DNA of 64,000 nt from Anaerolineales bacterium (GTDB taxonomy: Bacteria > Chloroflexota > Anaerolineae > 4572-78 > J111), in contig JABTUW010000001.1 in the NCBI GenBank assembly GCA_015075185.1, forward strand, positions 868,001-932,000, written 5' to 3'. Position numbers and translations under genes: made by a program. The notes under the pieces are model-generated. The model was not told the DNA's origin and did not search any database. It saw nothing but the letters and a program-made list of their open reading frames with translations. Shown here piece after piece: positions 33,601 through 39,893 of this stretch (positions within the stretch are counted from its first letter, which is position 1; every line of letters begins with the position of its first letter).

Positions 33601-34921
33601 GGCCGCCGGCAATGACAATCTCCGGCTGGTTCAGGTAAAATTCACCGGTCGCGTAATTTACGCCGTTTTTATCATAGGAACGAATGAGGCAGGCGGTCGT
33701 CCCGCCAGCCGGACAGGGGTTGCTTGGGCTGAGCAGGCTAACCGGCACGAGCCAATCCTTGACCGTATTCGTAGCAGAAACCACCGTAACGCCGCTAAAA
33801 ATCACTTGTTCCGTTGGCCCAACCCCATAGACTACGGTCAAGGTGTAGGGCTGATTAGTGACCTGGTGAGCCACCATCGTAATTTGGGCGATGGAATTAG
33901 CGACCAGGACGTTGCTGCCTGCGCCGTTATCAACCTGAATTTTGGCTATTTCGCTGACAAAAATCTCGACCTGTTGGGTATTATCGGTAGCCAATGGATT
34001 CAGGTTGCCAAAGAGAGTCGAGTAAAGGGTATAAAACCCGGTTGGAATCGTACCGGAAATGAAGCAGCTAAAATCGCCATTATTCGTAGCCGGGTCGGTA
34101 TTTACGCCAGTACAAATCTTAAAGGTTGTTTCGGGCGTCCCCTGGCTCAAATAAATATCGTAGGGGCCAGCCAGGTTAAAGTGGTTTATAAGTTCCACCG
34201 GCAGGTTGCCAAGCTGAGGAATCCGATAGTTCTGCGCTCTAATTCGTTCACCACTCGGCCCATCTCCACCGCTACCGGTACCGGTAATGTTAGTGGAACT
34301 GTTAATAGCGGGTGGGGGTACGCCTCCCAGGGCTTTATCAATCCCCTCATTTTGCATGGAAAGTTCAGCCCGCACCGGAATCACGTTACCACCCATAATC
34401 CGATCAAAAATAGGATCGAACATCTGGACGTTATAATAAGCCATGACCTTTATGTTTAAGCCTTGCTGGCCGGCATGGCCGATATCAGTGAAGACCACGG
34501 TGGGCGTCAATTCGTCAGTTCTTTGTCCAATTATCCGCACCCCATAAGCGTTGGGCACGCCTTCGCATTGAGCGTAGCCCAGGGACCGACAAGGAGTAGA
34601 AACATTTAAGGAGGTGGTAATTCGATTCATGGCCACATTTTCGATAGCCACTGTACGGCTGACCGGATCACAGACCCAGGGGGATTGCGCATTTGGCTCG
34701 CCCTGAGGGTTAACGCAATAGGTACTGAAATTACTAAAAGCATAAGGCTGGCCGGAGATGGCATAGCGGGCCGCTTCTCTAACGGCTGTTTGAACCGTAA
34801 TATAGGCCCAAATCACCCGGGCTGCCTCAATGATACCTAACAGCAATAACAACAGGACAGGCAAAATTAATGCAAATTCTACCAGACCTTGGGCTTTTTC
34901 TTTCTTACGTAACACGGGCAA
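30653..34921 (-). CDS. Giant TadE-type protein (1422 residues) with multiple extracellular beta domains
   Basis: Residues ~10-55 form a TadE/pseudopilin-like start (QGLVEFALILPVLLLLLLGI, then EAARVIWAYITVQTAVREAARYA). What follows is about ten times longer than a normal TadE: several Ig/beta-sandwich-like units (~200-700), a CARDB-like domain (~775-895: LRVTSIQIPPNPAINSTIRL...EFNNI), a concanavalin-like unit (~900-1105: WATQLYGNAD...TDFDNFAFG), a carbohydrate-binding-module-like unit (~1130-1290: GFETSSPVNWF...FYFDDIKLSPC) and a carboxypeptidase-regulatory-like beta domain at the end (IQGTLVVHPLAG). I infer a pilus-anchored adhesin. It is the first gene after the best consensus promoter of the window and heads the Tad set. 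Confidence 0.8.
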   Translation of the reverse strand: MPVLRKKEKAQGLVEFALILPVLLLLLLGIIEAARVIWAYITVQTAVREAARYAISGQPYAFSNFSTYCVNPQGEPNAQSPWVCDPVSRTVAIENVAMNRITTSLNVSTPCRSLGYAQCEGVPNAYGVRIIGQRTDELTPTVVFTDIGHAGQQGLNIKVMAYYNVQMFDPIFDRIMGGNVIPVRAELSMQNEGIDKALGGVPPPAINSSTNITGTGSGGDGPSGERIRAQNYRIPQLGNLPVELINHFNLAGPYDIYLSQGTPETTFKICTGVNTDPATNNGDFSCFISGTIPTGFYTLYSTLFGNLNPLATDNTQQVEIFVSEIAKIQVDNGAGSNVLVANSIAQITMVAHQVTNQPYTLTVVYGVGPTEQVIFSGVTVVSATNTVKDWLVPVSLLSPSNPCPAGGTTACLIRSYDKNGVNYATGEFYLNQPEIVIAGGLRTFSRNETMHITLRGHAPGVPYDLEISDSSGTTQRWLGRTDPTDAAGQVTNPVNWTIPADWPADPPPGGTGYTITSHPAQGNEPRSEASMTAANQVADLGVQINGPAGPYLTIDGGYTWPAGSRINIQANKHPQATEYYFRFGPWRVPIPTGNPVDTFKTDSNEVFIASYQIPLTATVGVTTTFVVSSFNNANGNVVATRQVTVLPVPVIRVVEGSVVAPETVITIQLLNHNPDTTYRIVYLDKFLGNILTNANGQGQLKYDLRQLPIDSPPGLSTSYGTAYNLFSQSLAGATIATTPLTLRAADLRVTSIQIPPNPAINSTIRLTFTVQNTSPVTITRYFDTDAYFNPSPLVPAYVQGQFNFPGDYKYWLRPPNLAPGATFSFTQPYTIGSYGPHVFYGYADTSNFILEGDAREFNNILSNTLTLVCTPSFITDTFTSTTVLNANWATQLYGNADNNGTNPQIVTVSSNERLRLTSDGSSTLRSSDNANVSGRKPASGYTFLRRTTPIITAGGLDVRVQVMATTVSVEGAKMGLELRDPPSNVPTNAKVEFGLTRNASGQYLVEVAYRDSANPEPIVTFQSSSTLSLGTPIWLRIQRYGGTNTFLFYYVQSASVPTNWGAPVHTATIDLDNQLEYGVFMNNGTSGSHDTTDFDNFAFGNPASCPAAQGQPPDTNIPPGLATCTDPLKEQGFETSSPVNWFGIGSSGVFLSSSSHTGNNSLLADTNRPGFNNPVFYQRFKMPTTLVSGTTTVKLELFKNVERESDGSNPNDQFKVVLATSPSLASAVTIPAMVASGDQGANNYTPANWQKVTLNLAPASGFNLADYAGQDLFLYFYNNSNQLSGCPPATLNCQNTSFYFDDIKLSPCTVQPIPTTINTRIQGTLVVHPLAGSAQKIAGVKVWAYAENGQLFETVTIQNGEFNFYNLDPVTTAGVKYFIYAEHFISSSTDPGQIETLTGNASVVLTSANNNTNPVVTRLDLY

Positions 34922-35038
34922 ACTCCTCAGACGGATAAAACACGTCTAACTAGGTAAGGGTTGTCTGTATAAGAGTCCCGTCTAAACCTAAAAAGATACG
35001 GGGTCATAGCAAAATGATAAAAATTTAAGGTTATGATT

Positions 35039-35068
35039 ATTATAAGTTCAGCCCTGAAGCAGTGTCAA
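35039..35068 (-). promoter_or_regulatory. Consensus promoter at the head of the Tad gene set
   Basis: Minus strand: TTGACA (fwd 35068-35063), 18-base spacer, TATAAT (fwd 35044-35039). Both boxes match the consensus exactly. The leader before the giant TadE gene is about 110 bases. It lies just after the terminator of the kinase gene. Confidence 0.82.
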
Positions 35069-35080
35069 TGTGACCAAGAG

Positions 35081-35125
35081 GCTAAAAAGACAAAGAGGAG
35101 TGCAACTACGAATTTCGCACTCCTC
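35081..35125 (-). terminator. Terminator after the kinase gene at 35156
   Basis: Minus strand: GAGGAGTGC (fwd 35125-35117) and GCACTCCTC (fwd 35103-35095) form a perfect 9-bp stem around a 13-base loop, followed by TTTGTCTTTTT. Confidence 0.85.
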
Positions 35126-35155
35126 TCACCCCCTTAGGTTAGCACAAGCTCAGGT

Positions 35156-36268
35156 TTAAGCAGTTGGAACCCAAAACTGAATCTTCGTCCCCCGGCCCAG
35201 AGCGCTGTCGAAATCAATTTCACCACCCAACATATCAACCTGTTCCTGCATCGCCCCAAACCCGATTGTCTTACGCTGGCGGGCAGCAGCCAGGGCAGCA
35301 GCCACATCAAAACCGCTGCCATCATCCTCGACAACAGCCACAGCCCGGTCGTCGCTAATATTGAGCGTAATTTGGACATGGGTGGCATTGGCATGATCGC
35401 GGACGTTTTTTAACAGATTTTGAATGACCCGGAAAATGGTGACTTCGGTATGGGGTGGCAGACGCTGGTCACGACCACTGATGGTCAGATTGCAGGCAAT
35501 CCCACTTTTTTGCTCAAAATCCTCAATGCTCTTTTTAAGGGTTGGATTAAGGCCCAGATCATCCAACATCATGGGGCGTAGATCAAAAATAAACTCGCGA
35601 ACTTTTTGGAAGGTATTGGTGACGGCCTGTTTAAGCTCGCTTAATTCGGTGCGAGCTTTAACCGGATCAGTATCAAACAGGCGCTCACAAATTTCGGCCT
35701 GGAGGATGAGATTGGTCAGCGATTGGGCCGGACCATCATGGAGTTGATTCGCCAAGCGCTGCCGCTCAGTTTCCTGGGCATTAATGATTTTGACAATCCC
35801 GCTCACCTCGCCGTTATCGCCGCCATCCGCTTCTCGAGGAAGACTCATATCGCCGCTGGCGGCCAGCAGCGAGCCGGACACATCCAGAATTCGACGCAGG
35901 CTCTCAGCATAACGTTTGAGGTTTTCCTGGCGGCTTTGCAACTGCTCCACCTGGCCCCGCATCATAAAAAGGCGCATCTGGGCTTCTTGAGCAGCATTGT
36001 AAATTTCTTTGATATCCTGGCGCGGAACAGTATCTATGTTACTTTCCATCGTCCGCACTTTGTTGGTCAGTTGGGCGTTACGCTGGGCCAGCTTTTCAAC
36101 CTCGGCGGAACTTTGTTTCACCAAAATATCAATTTCCTTCAGCTCTTTCTGAATCTGGTCATACTCACCGCTGGTCTGCTCAACAACCTGCCCTGCTGTC
36201 AACGGCGCAGGCACGGGTTCTGCTGCCGGTTTCTCTCGACCCAAATTTTGCAAACGTTGTAAGCTCAT
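35156..36268 (-). CDS. Cytoplasmic NarL/DegS-type sensor histidine kinase
   Basis: 370 residues from the ATG at 36268, chosen because GGAGGT lies 8 bases upstream; a longer reading to 36289 lacks this. There is no membrane helix. Residues ~40-130 are coiled coil (IQKELKEIDILVKQSSAEVEKL). The HisKA_3 phospho-His box is ERQRLANQLHDGPAQSL (~180), and the HATPase domain has VIQNLLKNVRDHANA (N box), VEDDGSGFD and GFGAMQEQ (G boxes). It probably autophosphorylates in response to a cytosolic signal sensed by the coiled coil or a partner, and acts on the regulator encoded next to it. It is followed by a strong terminator. Confidence 0.88.
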   Translation of the reverse strand: MSLQRLQNLGREKPAAEPVPAPLTAGQVVEQTSGEYDQIQKELKEIDILVKQSSAEVEKLAQRNAQLTNKVRTMESNIDTVPRQDIKEIYNAAQEAQMRLFMMRGQVEQLQSRQENLKRYAESLRRILDVSGSLLAASGDMSLPREADGGDNGEVSGIVKIINAQETERQRLANQLHDGPAQSLTNLILQAEICERLFDTDPVKARTELSELKQAVTNTFQKVREFIFDLRPMMLDDLGLNPTLKKSIEDFEQKSGIACNLTISGRDQRLPPHTEVTIFRVIQNLLKNVRDHANATHVQITLNISDDRAVAVVEDDGSGFDVAAALAAARQRKTIGFGAMQEQVDMLGGEIDFDSALGRGTKIQFWVPTA

Positions 36269-36286
36269 AAATTTATTACCTCCAAA

Positions 36287-36347
36287 CACGGTAGGCGGTA
36301 GACGGGAAAGAAGATTCTTCTGACTGCTGACTACTGGTTACTGGCTA
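36287..36347. repeat. Heptamer tract GGTAGGC / CTGRYTA (intergenic)
   Basis: A few bases of GGTAGGC/GGTAGAC, then CTGACTG, CTGACTA, CTGGTTA, CTGGCTA (36320-36347). It fills the gap between the response regulator and the kinase; the regulator's stop codon lies at its edge. Confidence 0.7.
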
Positions 36348-37037
36348 CTTTTCCTCGTCGTCGTGCAAGCGAATCCAGCCCCGGCGGACGGCGTAAAGCG
36401 CCGCTTGAGTCCGGTCGTTAACGGCCAATTTGCGTAAAATACTGGTCATGTGGTTCTTAACGGTCTGGCGGCTGATGCCCAGGGCGTAAGCCACCTCTTT
36501 ATTACTCTGGCCGCGAGCGATATGCTGCAAAATTTCCATTTCACGGGGAGAGAGGGGGGCAAACATTTCGTTCGGCATGCCATCAACGTAAGCGACTTTA
36601 TCAAACTGTTGCAGCAGCCAGGTCGCTACTTCGGGCTTGTTCAGCACTTCATCGTCAACCACATAGTTGCCCCGGCTAACCTGCCGGATCGCTTCGACCA
36701 GGCGGCGGGGCGTGATATCTTTGGGGAAGTAGGCGGCGGCTCCCGCTCGCACCGCATGAAAAATTTGCTCGTCATCATGATAAGCGGTGAGCATGATAAC
36801 TGCCACTTCGGGCGCCGCCTGTTTCAGCTCACGCGTCGCCTGCAAACCATTCATATGGGGCAAATTAATATCCATAATGACCACATTGGGCAGAAGCTGT
36901 TTGGCCAGACGCAGGCCTTCCTCGCCATCAGCTACTTCCATAATGACTTCCAGGTCCTCTTCGGCTTCAAGGACACGCCGCAACCCTTGCCGAAACAGAG
37001 GATGGTCGTCAACCAGCATGATACTTGTCTTAGCCAT
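36345..37037 (-). CDS. NarL/FixJ-family response regulator
   Basis: 230 residues. Receiver domain ~5-120 with the acidic pocket (MLVDDHPLFR), phospho-Asp in VVIMDINLPHMNGL, Thr/Tyr switch region (MLTAYHDD) and Lys in AYFPKDITPR. The LuxR-type HTH is near the C-terminus (~160-222: LSPREMEILQHIARGQSNKEVAYALGISRQTVKNHM). It is a DNA-binding transcription factor. It lies between two kinases of the family that normally phosphorylate such regulators, and upstream of the Tad genes, its most likely target. Confidence 0.93.
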   Translation of the reverse strand: MAKTSIMLVDDHPLFRQGLRRVLEAEEDLEVIMEVADGEEGLRLAKQLLPNVVIMDINLPHMNGLQATRELKQAAPEVAVIMLTAYHDDEQIFHAVRAGAAAYFPKDITPRRLVEAIRQVSRGNYVVDDEVLNKPEVATWLLQQFDKVAYVDGMPNEMFAPLSPREMEILQHIARGQSNKEVAYALGISRQTVKNHMTSILRKLAVNDRTQAALYAVRRGWIRLHDDEEK

Positions 37038-37075
37038 AGTTTGTCTCCTCGACTGCAGGGTTCAAGTTACAAAGC

Positions 37076-38008
37076 TTACAATTCAGGATAGGGGACGGAT
37101 AAAATGACTTGCGTGCCCCGTTCCGAGTCGCTCAGTATTCTGAATTTGCCGTTTAACAATTCGGCATAATCTACTATTCTGGCTAAACCCAGGTTTTTTC
37201 TGGATTTGCCAACTCGTTCCATATTCAGACCAACTCCATTATCAATAACGCTAAAATGAAGCGAGCCGTCCTTTTCTTCAATGACCACTTCAACCTGGGT
37301 GGCGTTGGCATGGTGGTAAGCATTCCTGAGGGCTTCTTGAATCACTCTAAAAATAGTGATTTCGATAATACTGGGCAGGCGGCCCATGTTGGTGTTGACC
37401 CGCAACTGGGTTTTCAAACCCGTTCTGGTTTCAAACTGTTCCAGATAGCGTCGAATGCCGGCTCCCAAGCCAAAATTACCGAGGATAGTGGCCGGTTCCA
37501 AATCAACGATAAATTGGCGAATGTCGGCCAGTCCATCCTCCAATTCAGCCTGCAAGGCCGCCAGGCCCGTGGCGACAGCCTCCCTATCGTTAGCCAGCAG
37601 GGTCCGGCAAGAAGCCAGTTCAAAGACGGCATTGGCCAGCAACTGCCCTACGCTATTTTCCAGGTCGTGCGCCAATTGGGCCCGTTCTTCTTCCTGGCTT
37701 TGTAAAATTCTGATACGAGGCCAGTGAGAGTCATCAACGGGGGGGGCGTCGAGACCATTTTGCAGATAGGTATGTAAAGCGCCGCTCTGCTCCGACAGGC
37801 GCGCCAGTTGCTGCCCAATCTGTTGCAGCCGGATCACCTGCTCACTTTTGGCCGCATCACGCCCATTATCTGCCTCGTGCAAGGACTGTTCATACTTTAA
37901 CAGCGTCGTCTGAGCCAGTTCATGCAGATTATGCTCCGTTTCCTGCAAAACAGAGCTGACCTCAGCCCAGAATTCTGCTAAATTGGCGGGGTTATACCCT
38001 GTACCCAT
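37076..38008 (-). CDS. Second cytoplasmic histidine kinase (HisKA_3-like)
   Basis: 310 residues, no membrane segment. The N-terminal ~95 residues are helical (LHELAQTTLLKYEQSLHEAD). The His box is variant: EEERAQLAHDLENSVGQLL, where HDLEN replaces the usual HD.. pattern of this family but keeps the His. The ATPase domain has VIQEALRNAYHHANA (N box), VIDNGVGLN and LGLARIVDYAELLNG. It heads the kinase-regulator-kinase set and has a promoter at 38033-38062. Two kinases around one regulator suggest two inputs or a kinase/phosphatase pair. Confidence 0.87.
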   Translation of the reverse strand: MGTGYNPANLAEFWAEVSSVLQETEHNLHELAQTTLLKYEQSLHEADNGRDAAKSEQVIRLQQIGQQLARLSEQSGALHTYLQNGLDAPPVDDSHWPRIRILQSQEEERAQLAHDLENSVGQLLANAVFELASCRTLLANDREAVATGLAALQAELEDGLADIRQFIVDLEPATILGNFGLGAGIRRYLEQFETRTGLKTQLRVNTNMGRLPSIIEITIFRVIQEALRNAYHHANATQVEVVIEEKDGSLHFSVIDNGVGLNMERVGKSRKNLGLARIVDYAELLNGKFRILSDSERGTQVILSVPYPEL

Positions 38009-38032
38009 TCCTTCACTCCCATGACGCTATAT

Positions 38033-38062
38033 AGTATACCATAATCAATCCGTACATGTCCA
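38033..38062 (-). promoter_or_regulatory. Promoter of the kinase-regulator-kinase operon
   Basis: Minus strand: TGGACA (fwd 38062-38057), 18-base spacer ending TATGG, TATACT (fwd 38038-38033). The leader is about 17 bases, with GAAGGA just before the ATG. Confidence 0.6.
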
Positions 38063-38086
38063 GAAAATTTTAAGGATGTGGCAGGT

Positions 38087-38198
38087 GGCAGATAGCGGAT
38101 GGCAGATAGAAGATAGAAGACTTGCCATCCGCTATTAGCAATCAGCTATCCACTATTTGCTATCCATGTATCAACTGCCGCTATTCACTGCCCACTAT
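38087..38198. repeat. 16-unit heptamer tract between the GT block and the kinase operon
   Basis: One of the longest tracts: 112 bp divide exactly into 7-bp words (GGCAGAT, AGCGGAT, GGCAGAT, AGAAGAT, AGAAGAC, TTGCCAT, CCGCTAT, TAGCAAT, CAGCTAT, CCACTAT, and so on). The first third reads on one strand (NNNNGAT) and the rest on the other (NNNNTAT), so the tract is internally inverted. It ends at the stop codon of the 38195 gene. Confidence 0.9.
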
Positions 38199-39838
38199 CG
38201 GCTTACCTTATAGACCGCCATATTATCACTGCCGGCCTGGGGCGCATAGGGCGAGCCGGTACTGTATAAACGGCTTAGCTTTGAATTTCGGGTCAACTCC
38301 GGATACCACGAAGGAAAGGTTACCAGGTAATCGGCCTGGCGGCTGTTGATAAAATCAAACAGAGCGGCTTCATTTCTGATGATCGGGATGACTTCGGGCG
38401 TGATCAGGCCGGCCAGATCAATGAGGGGGCGTTGGGCAAAATAGCCAATAGCCCCAATATCGTGGGCGGCGATGAGGGCATGGGGTGAGGTTTGGCTGTC
38501 CAGCCATCTGGCAGTCGCTACCATCTCACTCTCAATAAATCGGACATCCCGCCCATAAGCTTGCGCCCCAATTGCCGTAAAAGCCAGCGCCAACACGGCC
38601 AGCGATAACACCCAGGCCCGGCTGAGGGCGCGCAGGGCGACGTTTCGGCCTGGAATTTCTTGCAGCAAGCGCGCCGTTCCCCAGACGCCCAATAAAATCA
38701 TCCAGGCGATAGCCGGAATTTGATAGCGGCCATGCTGATAGGTAACCGGCAGTCTGAGACCGTAGAGCAGCAAAAAACCAACCCACCACAACCAGATAAG
38801 AATGAGGTTCGTCCGGCGCTCTTTGAAAGTCAGCCAGCCGGCAAAAAGTAAACCCGGCATTAACAAGAATTGTGCGCCAATAAAAATGACCCGAAAGACG
38901 CCTTGAACCGTCTCAACTGGCTCGCCAAAAGTGCCAAAAAGCCGCTGCCAGAGCGGGAAGTGGTCGAGGATGGCTCGATACTCCGCCTGTTTGGCATAAA
39001 ATGTATTGGGAAAGGGCAGACCGGTGGCCCAGAGGTGAAAGGCAATATAAGGAGCTATTAACAGCACCGCCCCGACAGCCAGCCAGAGCCAGGCACGCAA
39101 CAAGGGGAATTCGTAGGAACTCGTAGGAGCTCCAGGAACTTCTGAGTTCCCAGGAGTTCCCTCAGTTCCTAAGAGTTCTCTTCTTTGCCTCCACCAGCCA
39201 TAAGCCATATCCAACCCAACCAAACCAACCAGACCCATGCCTTCCGGGCGAGTTAAAATGAGCAGGCCGCCGATGAGGCCCAGGCTAAAACCAGCAAATG
39301 GCGAGTTATCATCAGAGCATTCATCTATTCGCTGACTCGCCATTCGTTTTGTGGCTGCGTATCGCTCTACAAGGAAGAGGGAGAGCCAGACAAACAAGAT
39401 CGTTTCCATGCCGGAAACAGCGGCCCAGATGAGATGCCACTCGAACAGGCAGAACAACCCGGCCCATAAGCCAACTCCTGGCTGTTCAGGAAAAAGACGC
39501 CTGCCGAGGCGGGTCACGGTCCAAGCGGTCAAGCCTAATAGGATCAGGCCAAGCCCATAGGTCCAAATTTTGAAGGGGATGCCCAACAGGTAACCCAGGC
39601 TTAACAGGAATGACCACAGTGGGGCCGTCGAGCCGGCGCTGGGCACGCCAGGGACAAAAGCCAACTGCCCGCTGCGAGCCAGGTTGCGGGCGTAAGTTTG
39701 GTGAATCCAGGCGTCGTCGAGGGGAAAGCCGGAAAAGCCAAAGCCCCAGGCAGAGACGGCGAGATAGCCCAGGCCCAATACTAGAGCAGCACCGACCCAA
39801 AGACCGAGGGCACGAGGACGCGAAGGTTTTTTGTTCAT
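38195..39838 (-). CDS. GT-C glycosyltransferase-like polytopic membrane protein
   Basis: 547 residues, about a dozen helices. The first outer loop has FPLDDAWIHQTYARNLA..G, the DD-type catalytic loop seen in ArnT/AftB-like GT-C enzymes that use polyprenyl-phosphate sugars, then SAGSTAPLWSFLLSLG. The C-terminal ~100 residues are extracytoplasmic with an AHDIGAIGYFAQRPLIDLAGL motif common to such enzymes. An in-frame repeat at ~39108-39180 (GAACTC/GAGTTC words) encodes a Gly/Thr/Pro/Ser-rich insert (LLGTEGTPGNSEVPGAPTSS) in a loop. It is the last gene of the large minus-strand GT cluster. Confidence 0.78.
   Translation of the reverse strand: MNKKPSRPRALGLWVGAALVLGLGYLAVSAWGFGFSGFPLDDAWIHQTYARNLARSGQLAFVPGVPSAGSTAPLWSFLLSLGYLLGIPFKIWTYGLGLILLGLTAWTVTRLGRRLFPEQPGVGLWAGLFCLFEWHLIWAAVSGMETILFVWLSLFLVERYAATKRMASQRIDECSDDNSPFAGFSLGLIGGLLILTRPEGMGLVGLVGLDMAYGWWRQRRELLGTEGTPGNSEVPGAPTSSYEFPLLRAWLWLAVGAVLLIAPYIAFHLWATGLPFPNTFYAKQAEYRAILDHFPLWQRLFGTFGEPVETVQGVFRVIFIGAQFLLMPGLLFAGWLTFKERRTNLILIWLWWVGFLLLYGLRLPVTYQHGRYQIPAIAWMILLGVWGTARLLQEIPGRNVALRALSRAWVLSLAVLALAFTAIGAQAYGRDVRFIESEMVATARWLDSQTSPHALIAAHDIGAIGYFAQRPLIDLAGLITPEVIPIIRNEAALFDFINSRQADYLVTFPSWYPELTRNSKLSRLYSTGSPYAPQAGSDNMAVYKVSR
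39108..39180. repeat. GGAACTC/GAGTTCC phrase repeat (in frame)
   Basis: Alternating inverted words GGAACTC and GAGTTCC with irregular 7-11-base spacing inside the 38195 gene, coding for a flexible Gly/Pro/Ser-rich loop. It is related in style to, but less regular than, the heptamer tracts. Confidence 0.65.
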
Positions 39839-39843
39839 TTAAC

Positions 39844-39891
39844 TTCGCCTCTCGCCACTTCGTTTCTTCGCCTCATCGTCTCTTCGCCTCT
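39844..39891. repeat. Octamer tract TTCGCCTC (intergenic)
   Basis: Six 8-bp units (TTCGCCTC, TCGCCACT, TCGTTTCT, TCGCCTCA, TCGTCTCT, TCGCCTCT) fill the gap between two GT genes. A near copy lies at 59750-59776. Confidence 0.8.
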
Positions 39892-39893
39892 GC

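Noticed and set aside
33203..34459. 418-codon open frame on the plus strand
   Set aside because: Antisense to the giant TadE-type gene; no domain, signal peptide or ribosome site, and Arg/Gly/His-rich shadow composition.
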